NCBI GenBank assembly: GCA_035457105.1
Contig: DATIBX010000611.1
Location: 1 to 23,199, forward strand
Length of the DNA: 23,199 bases
Source of the DNA: PSRF01 sp035457105
Lineage (GTDB): Bacteria; Acidobacteriota; Blastocatellia; Pyrinomonadales; Pyrinomonadaceae
Direction of reading: 5' to 3'
The notes under the pieces are model-generated. The model was not told the DNA's origin. It ran no database searches and worked only from the letters and a program-made list of their open reading frames with translations. Position 1 is the first letter of the stretch. The number at the start of each line of letters is the position of its first letter. Made by a program: the position numbers and the translations under genes. This document shows positions 22,895-23,199 of this stretch, piece by piece.

Positions 22895-23199
22895 TCACCC
22901 GGCCGCGGAACGACGGCCGCTTTGATAATCGATAACACTTTCCAAAATACCGTCCAGAGCCATTTCCGGTTTGAAACCCACCAGGGCACCGATCTTGGAA
23001 ATGTCCGGGATGCGTCGCGGCATGTCTTCAAAGCCCTCTTCGTAAGCCTCATCATAAGGAACAAACACTATCTCCGAGGTCGACTTCGTTAACTCTTTTA
23101 CCCGCTCTGCCAGCTTGAGAATCGAAATTTCCTGATTCGAACCTATATTAAATACTTGCCCAACCGCATCGTCATGGTCCATCACCTTGACCAAAGCAC
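22895..23199 (-). CDS. NAD-dependent epimerase/dehydratase, C-terminal part only
   Basis: Only the last 101 codons are inside the window; the gene continues past the right edge. GQVFNIGSNQEISILKLAER and FVPYDEAYEEGFEDMPRRIP followed by DISKIGALVGFKP match the C-terminal substrate-binding region of extended short-chain dehydrogenases acting on nucleotide sugars (UDP-glucose 4-epimerase and UDP-glucuronate decarboxylase relatives). It would make an activated sugar for the polysaccharide. The catalytic Ser/Tyr/Lys and the NAD site are outside the window, so the exact reaction is open. It ends in a short basic tail (SGRRSAAG), directly before the palindromic element. Confidence 0.88.
   Translation of the reverse strand, partial: ALVKVMDHDDAVGQVFNIGSNQEISILKLAERVKELTKSTSEIVFVPYDEAYEEGFEDMPRRIPDISKIGALVGFKPEMALDGILESVIDYQSGRRSAAG

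Overview
The window looks like part of a bacterial chromosome carrying a large locus for building and exporting a surface or extracellular polysaccharide. Base composition is near 50% GC, genes are tightly packed, and all but one of the genes I call lie on the minus strand. A likely source is an Acidobacteriota-type soil bacterium (perhaps Blastocatellia). I infer this from the mix of an unusual sigma-like protein, a small zinc-finger protein, a deacetylase of the kind seen in PEP-CTERM/exosortase loci, and a WecA-like fusion. No rRNA or marker gene is present to prove it. No tRNA, rRNA, CRISPR array or insertion-sequence transposase was found.

Layout, read in the direction of minus-strand transcription (high to low coordinates). 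(1) 23199-22895: the end of a nucleotide-sugar epimerase/dehydratase, followed by an 88-90 bp palindromic element. (2) 22695-18109: a compact block with a WecA/MraY-type phosphosugar transferase fused to the front half of a CapD/PglF-type protein, a membrane-anchored TPR protein with a predicted carbohydrate-binding domain, and an O-antigen ligase/polymerase family protein. (3) 17997-15777: a long-chain acyl-CoA synthetase followed by a CrcB/Fluc fluoride channel; these look like ordinary household genes. (4) 15749-13709: a regulatory-looking divergent pair, with a 90-residue HxxxCxxC zinc-finger protein on the plus strand and a 417-residue sigma-70-like protein on the minus strand. They are separated by 514 bp that holds two perfect inverted repeats. 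A probable intrinsic terminator follows the sigma-like gene. (5) 13591-1: a long run of polysaccharide genes: membrane GT2, polysaccharide deacetylase, class I methyltransferase, Wzx-like flippase, FkbM methyltransferase, PaaK/CapK-like adenylate-forming enzyme, DUF362 protein, GT4, Wzy/WaaL-like polymerase, two GT2 enzymes, and a GT4 that runs off the left edge.

Together these fit a lipid-linked (Wzx/Wzy-type) pathway. The WecA-like domain would load the first phosphosugar on undecaprenyl phosphate. Five glycosyltransferases would extend the repeat unit. Methyltransferases, the deacetylase and possibly the CapK-like/DUF362 pair would decorate it. The flippase would move it across the membrane, and one or both ligase-family proteins would polymerise or attach it. 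Wza/Wzb/Wzc-type export proteins and an exosortase are not in view and may lie outside the window. About half of the complete genes start with GTG or TTG. The most unusual items are the sigma-like/zinc-finger pair, the truncated WecA-CapD fusion, the DUF362 plus CapK combination, and two intergenic repeat structures.
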